Source: Ferruginibacter sp. (GTDB taxonomy: Bacteria > Bacteroidota > Bacteroidia > Chitinophagales > Chitinophagaceae). Taken from it: DNA of 18,628 nt. Of the stretch, positions 16,129 through 18,628 are shown piece after piece; positions within the stretch are counted from its first letter, which is position 1, and the number at the start of each line of letters is the position of its first letter. The DNA lies in contig JAURKN010000028.1 of assembly GCA_030831725.1 (NCBI GenBank), positions 1 to 18,628 on the forward strand, in the 5' to 3' direction. A program made the position numbers and the translations under genes. Below the pieces are notes generated by a model, which was given only the letters and a program-made list of their open reading frames with translations, was not told where the DNA came from and did not search any database.

Positions 16129-17589
16129 TTATTTTTCTAAAAGTTCAAACATTTCATTCATCACCTCTTTGTCGTCAAAAGGATGTCTTACACCTCTGAT
16201 TTCCTGATATTTTTCATGTCCTTTTCCGGCAATGAGCAGTATATCCTTTTCTGATGTCAAATTCACCGCTGTCTTGATCGCTTCTCTTCTATCGGCTATG
16301 GTGATGCACTTTTTTCTACATACCACATTTATACCGGATTCCATATCTCTCAATATGTCCTGAGGATCTTCGTCTCTCGGATTATCTGAAGTCAGAATGA
16401 TTTTATCGCTGTGTTGACATGCTACTTCCGCCATGATCGGTCTTTTCTGTTTGTCGCGATTACCTCCGCATCCAACGACAGTAACAATCTTCTGGTTCTC
16501 CTGTCTTAAATCTTTAATTGTGGCCAACACATTCAGCAAAGCATCTGGTGTGTGGGCATAATCGACGATGCCAACCACCTTTTCGTTTTTACTGGTAATG
16601 AAATCGAACCTTCCTTCCGCACCTGTCAAAGAACTCATCACTTGCAATACATTATGCTTGTCTTCACCCAAACTGACAGCAGCACCAAATACCGCTAAAA
16701 GATTATATGCATTGAAATTCCCAATCATCCTAAAATGGACTTCAATGTCATTGAGAATCAGATGCAGTCCGTTCAGACTATTATCCAAAATCTTTCCTTT
16801 AAAATCAGCAAGTGTTCTTAAACTATAAAAAAGCTTTTTGGCTTTGGTATTCTGCAACATCACATGTCCTCGCTTGTCATCCGAATTGCTTATCGCAAAT
16901 GAATGAGAGGGAAGCCCGTCGAACCATGATTTCTTCACCCGTATGTATTCTTCAAAACTGCCATGATAATCGAGATGATCATGCGTGATATTGCTGAAAA
17001 TCGCTCCGGTGAAATGAACGCCTGCAATTCTTTGCTGATGTATGGCATGGCTGCTGCATTCCATAAACACATGCGTACATCCCTCGTTTTTCATTTCCGC
17101 CATCAATGCCTGCAATGAAACAGGGTCAGGTGTTGTATGTGTCGATTCCAGTGATCTTGAACCGATTCTATTCTGAACCGTACTGACAAGTCCACACGTA
17201 TAACCTAACTCAGTAAACAATTTCCAAAGCAAGGTGGCTATGGTTGTTTTTCCATTCGTACCGGTTACACCAACCACTTTCATTTTTTCAGACGGATTTC
17301 CGAAATAGTTCGCGCTGATGATACCCGCAGCCACTGATGTATCAGCCACTTCAACATAACAAACATCTTCTTTCAGCGATTGAGGAAGCTGTTCGCATAT
17401 GATAACCTTCGCACCTTGCAGTATCGCATTGGGAATGAATTGATGACCATCGGAAAAAACACCTTTGACTGCAATGAAACAAGTTCCGGGGGTCACTTTT
17501 CTTGAATCTGTCTGGAGATTCGAAATCGTTGTTTCAAGATTACCTGAAACAGCTTTGATGTTTACCCGATATAATAGTTCGTTCAGCAT
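16129..17589 (-). CDS. murE: UDP-MurNAc-tripeptide synthetase MurE (meso-DAP type)
   Basis: Cytoplasmic ATP-dependent ligase that adds the third residue of the stem peptide. The 486-residue protein shows the early TDSR motif (27-30), FIAVKG (38-43), the P-loop GTNGKTT (110-116), the HTTPDP loop (151-156), MECSSHAI (176-183) and NITHDHLDYHG (200-210). Lys219 in YIRVKK fits the carbamoylated lysine that binds magnesium. The C-terminal domain has DYAHTPDAL and the DNPRDEDP motif (402-409). The Arg of DNPR binds meso-diaminopimelate in characterised enzymes, so the organism should have a DAP-type wall; Lys-adding enzymes carry a different motif. GKGHEKYQE is at 455-463. It starts 7 bases after the ftsI stop and precedes mraY by 15 bases, consistent with one transcript. 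Confidence 0.97.
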   Translation of the reverse strand: MLNELLYRVNIKAVSGNLETTISNLQTDSRKVTPGTCFIAVKGVFSDGHQFIPNAILQGAKVIICEQLPQSLKEDVCYVEVADTSVAAGIISANYFGNPSEKMKVVGVTGTNGKTTIATLLWKLFTELGYTCGLVSTVQNRIGSRSLESTHTTPDPVSLQALMAEMKNEGCTHVFMECSSHAIHQQRIAGVHFTGAIFSNITHDHLDYHGSFEEYIRVKKSWFDGLPSHSFAISNSDDKRGHVMLQNTKAKKLFYSLRTLADFKGKILDNSLNGLHLILNDIEVHFRMIGNFNAYNLLAVFGAAVSLGEDKHNVLQVMSSLTGAEGRFDFITSKNEKVVGIVDYAHTPDALLNVLATIKDLRQENQKIVTVVGCGGNRDKQKRPIMAEVACQHSDKIILTSDNPRDEDPQDILRDMESGINVVCRKKCITIADRREAIKTAVNLTSEKDILLIAGKGHEKYQEIRGVRHPFDDKEVMNEMFELLEK

Positions 17590-17596
17590 TAGCGCT

Positions 17597-18628
17597 CTAA
17601 TTGAGCATCAATATGATTTGTTGTCCTGGTTTAATGTTTGTTCCTGCCATCATGCTTTGAGACACCACTTTCCCTTTACCACTCACCATAACCGTTAGTC
17701 CCTTGTTTTCCAGCAGATATAAAGCGTCTTTCAAACCCATACCTTTCAGGTCGGGTACTGTGTTTGATGCGTTGATCTGATTCACCTTGGTCATGACGGT
17801 TTTGCTTTTGGGAGAAAAAACCGTGCTAGTCCATTTTGACTTGTCTGTCGAATCGGAATAGCCCATGTTAAGTCTTTGAAACAGGTATTGGAAATCGGGT
17901 TTCCAACCTGAGTAGAGTCCAGATGCTGAATCTGAAACATTCGGCTTGACATTGTCTGGTTTGCTCAGAAATCTATTATAAATCCGATCACTAATTTTTT
18001 TGAATACCGTACCGGCAACTGGTCCGCCATAGGTCTGCTTCGATTCCTTGCTGTTTTGAATCACAACTGCTATGCTGTAAACAGGTTTGTTTGCGGGAAA
18101 GAATCCGATGAATGAGGATTGGTACATTTTTTTACCATCCACATAACCTTTGTTATTCAACGCGGTAACTGCGGTTCCGGTTTTTCCTGCAATGGGATAT
18201 TCTTCGGAGTGTACGAATTTGTGAGCTGTACCACGTGAACTGTCCACTACGGCAGACAAACAGATTTTTGCTTTTTGGATAGTGGCATCACTGCATATCT
18301 TTTCATCCAGAACCTGAGGTGCGAATTGCTGAACATCCACACCGTGTTCGCGAATTGCATTTACCAAATAAGGTTTCATCATTCTTCCGTTGTTGGCAAC
18401 CGCATTATACAGCATAAGCATATGAAGCGGAGTTACAAGCTCTTCGTAACCATGAGCCATGAAAGGAATAGATGTTTTTCCCCATGCCTTGTTTTTAGGA
18501 CTCTTGATAATCGGTTTTCCGGAAGTTGCTACAATATCTATTCCCGTCTCTTTTGTCAATCTGAATTTCTCAAGATGAGAATACCATTTTTCGGGTTGAT
18601 TGTTATAATACTGATCTGCGAGCTTGGC
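17597..18628 (-). CDS. ftsI: Septal penicillin-binding protein FtsI (PBP3-like), 3' part, with PASTA domain
   Basis: C-terminal 343 residues of a class B penicillin-binding protein, the transpeptidase that cross-links septal murein made with FtsW. The frame is open to the right edge, so the N-terminus, membrane segment and the active-site SxxK and SxN motifs lie outside the window. Seen are the segment around KFRLTKETGIDI, SIPFMAHGYEELVTPLHMLM, and the third penicillin-binding motif in IAGKTGTA (Lys-Thr-Gly at bases 18176-18184). The last 54 residues (bases 17600-17761, TVPDLKGMGLKDALYLLENK onward) form one PASTA domain, a fold that binds muropeptides or the transpeptidase domain. A TTG at 18559 is an internal codon, not the start. 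Position ahead of murE supports FtsI over other class B PBPs. Confidence 0.94.
   Translation of the reverse strand, partial: AKLADQYYNNQPEKWYSHLEKFRLTKETGIDIVATSGKPIIKSPKNKAWGKTSIPFMAHGYEELVTPLHMLMLYNAVANNGRMMKPYLVNAIREHGVDVQQFAPQVLDEKICSDATIQKAKICLSAVVDSSRGTAHKFVHSEEYPIAGKTGTAVTALNNKGYVDGKKMYQSSFIGFFPANKPVYSIAVVIQNSKESKQTYGGPVAGTVFKKISDRIYNRFLSKPDNVKPNVSDSASGLYSGWKPDFQYLFQRLNMGYSDSTDKSKWTSTVFSPKSKTVMTKVNQINASNTVPDLKGMGLKDALYLLENKGLTVMVSGKGKVVSQSMMAGTNIKPGQQIILMLN

Noticed and set aside
18557..18559. TTG at 18559 as a start of a short PBP gene
   Set aside because: The same frame continues without a stop to the window edge with plausible transpeptidase sequence, so the codon is an internal Leu.
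1..18628. Mobile element, prophage, CRISPR array, tRNA or rRNA
   Set aside because: No transposase or integrase motifs, no spaced direct repeats and no cloverleaf-like or rRNA sequence were seen. Nearly all the window is occupied by housekeeping genes.

Overview
The window is a stretch of a bacterial chromosome that looks like a member of the Bacteroidota, plausibly of the Chitinophagales/Sphingobacteriales type. The reasons are the gene order of the division and cell wall (dcw) cluster without murF, an MraY enlarged by an extracytoplasmic insertion, a PASTA domain at the end of FtsI, a C-terminal tRNA-binding domain on MetRS, a TAnnTTTG-type promoter upstream of kup, and the absence of convincing Shine-Dalgarno sequences at the gene starts. 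The lineage call is an inference from these traits, not a database result.

Left part, + strand: the 3' portion of metG (methionyl-tRNA synthetase, cut by the window edge) is followed 13 bases later by an LD-carboxypeptidase gene of peptidase family S66 (murein recycling). Facing it, with only 9 bases between the two stop codons, is kup on the - strand, a potassium uptake transporter with a GTG start and its own likely promoter.

From about 4.3 kb to the right edge everything is on the - strand and forms one dcw cluster. In transcription order it reads ftsI (3' part only) - murE - mraY - murD - ftsW - murG - murC - ftsQ - ftsA - ftsZ, ending in a clear rho-independent terminator. Most junctions are tight: gaps of 7, 15, 6 and 1 bases, a 4-base ATGA overlap (ftsW/murG) and a 1-base TAATG overlap (murG/murC). 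The gaps before ftsA and ftsZ are about 45 bases. The exception is a 286-base gap between mraY and murD.

The cluster covers most of lipid II synthesis and septum building. MurC, MurD and MurE add L-Ala, D-Glu and (judged from a DNPR motif) meso-diaminopimelate. MraY makes lipid I and MurG makes lipid II. FtsW and FtsI polymerise and cross-link it at the septum. FtsQ links the inner and outer sides of the divisome, and FtsA anchors the FtsZ ring. MurF and Ddl are not between these genes and must lie elsewhere.

I did not find a novel system, mobile element, CRISPR array, tRNA or rRNA. The items worth a second look are lineage-specific elaborations of known proteins (a very long acidic FtsZ linker with two C-terminal motifs, the MraY insertion, a Lys-rich FtsQ tail) and the unexplained mraY-murD gap.
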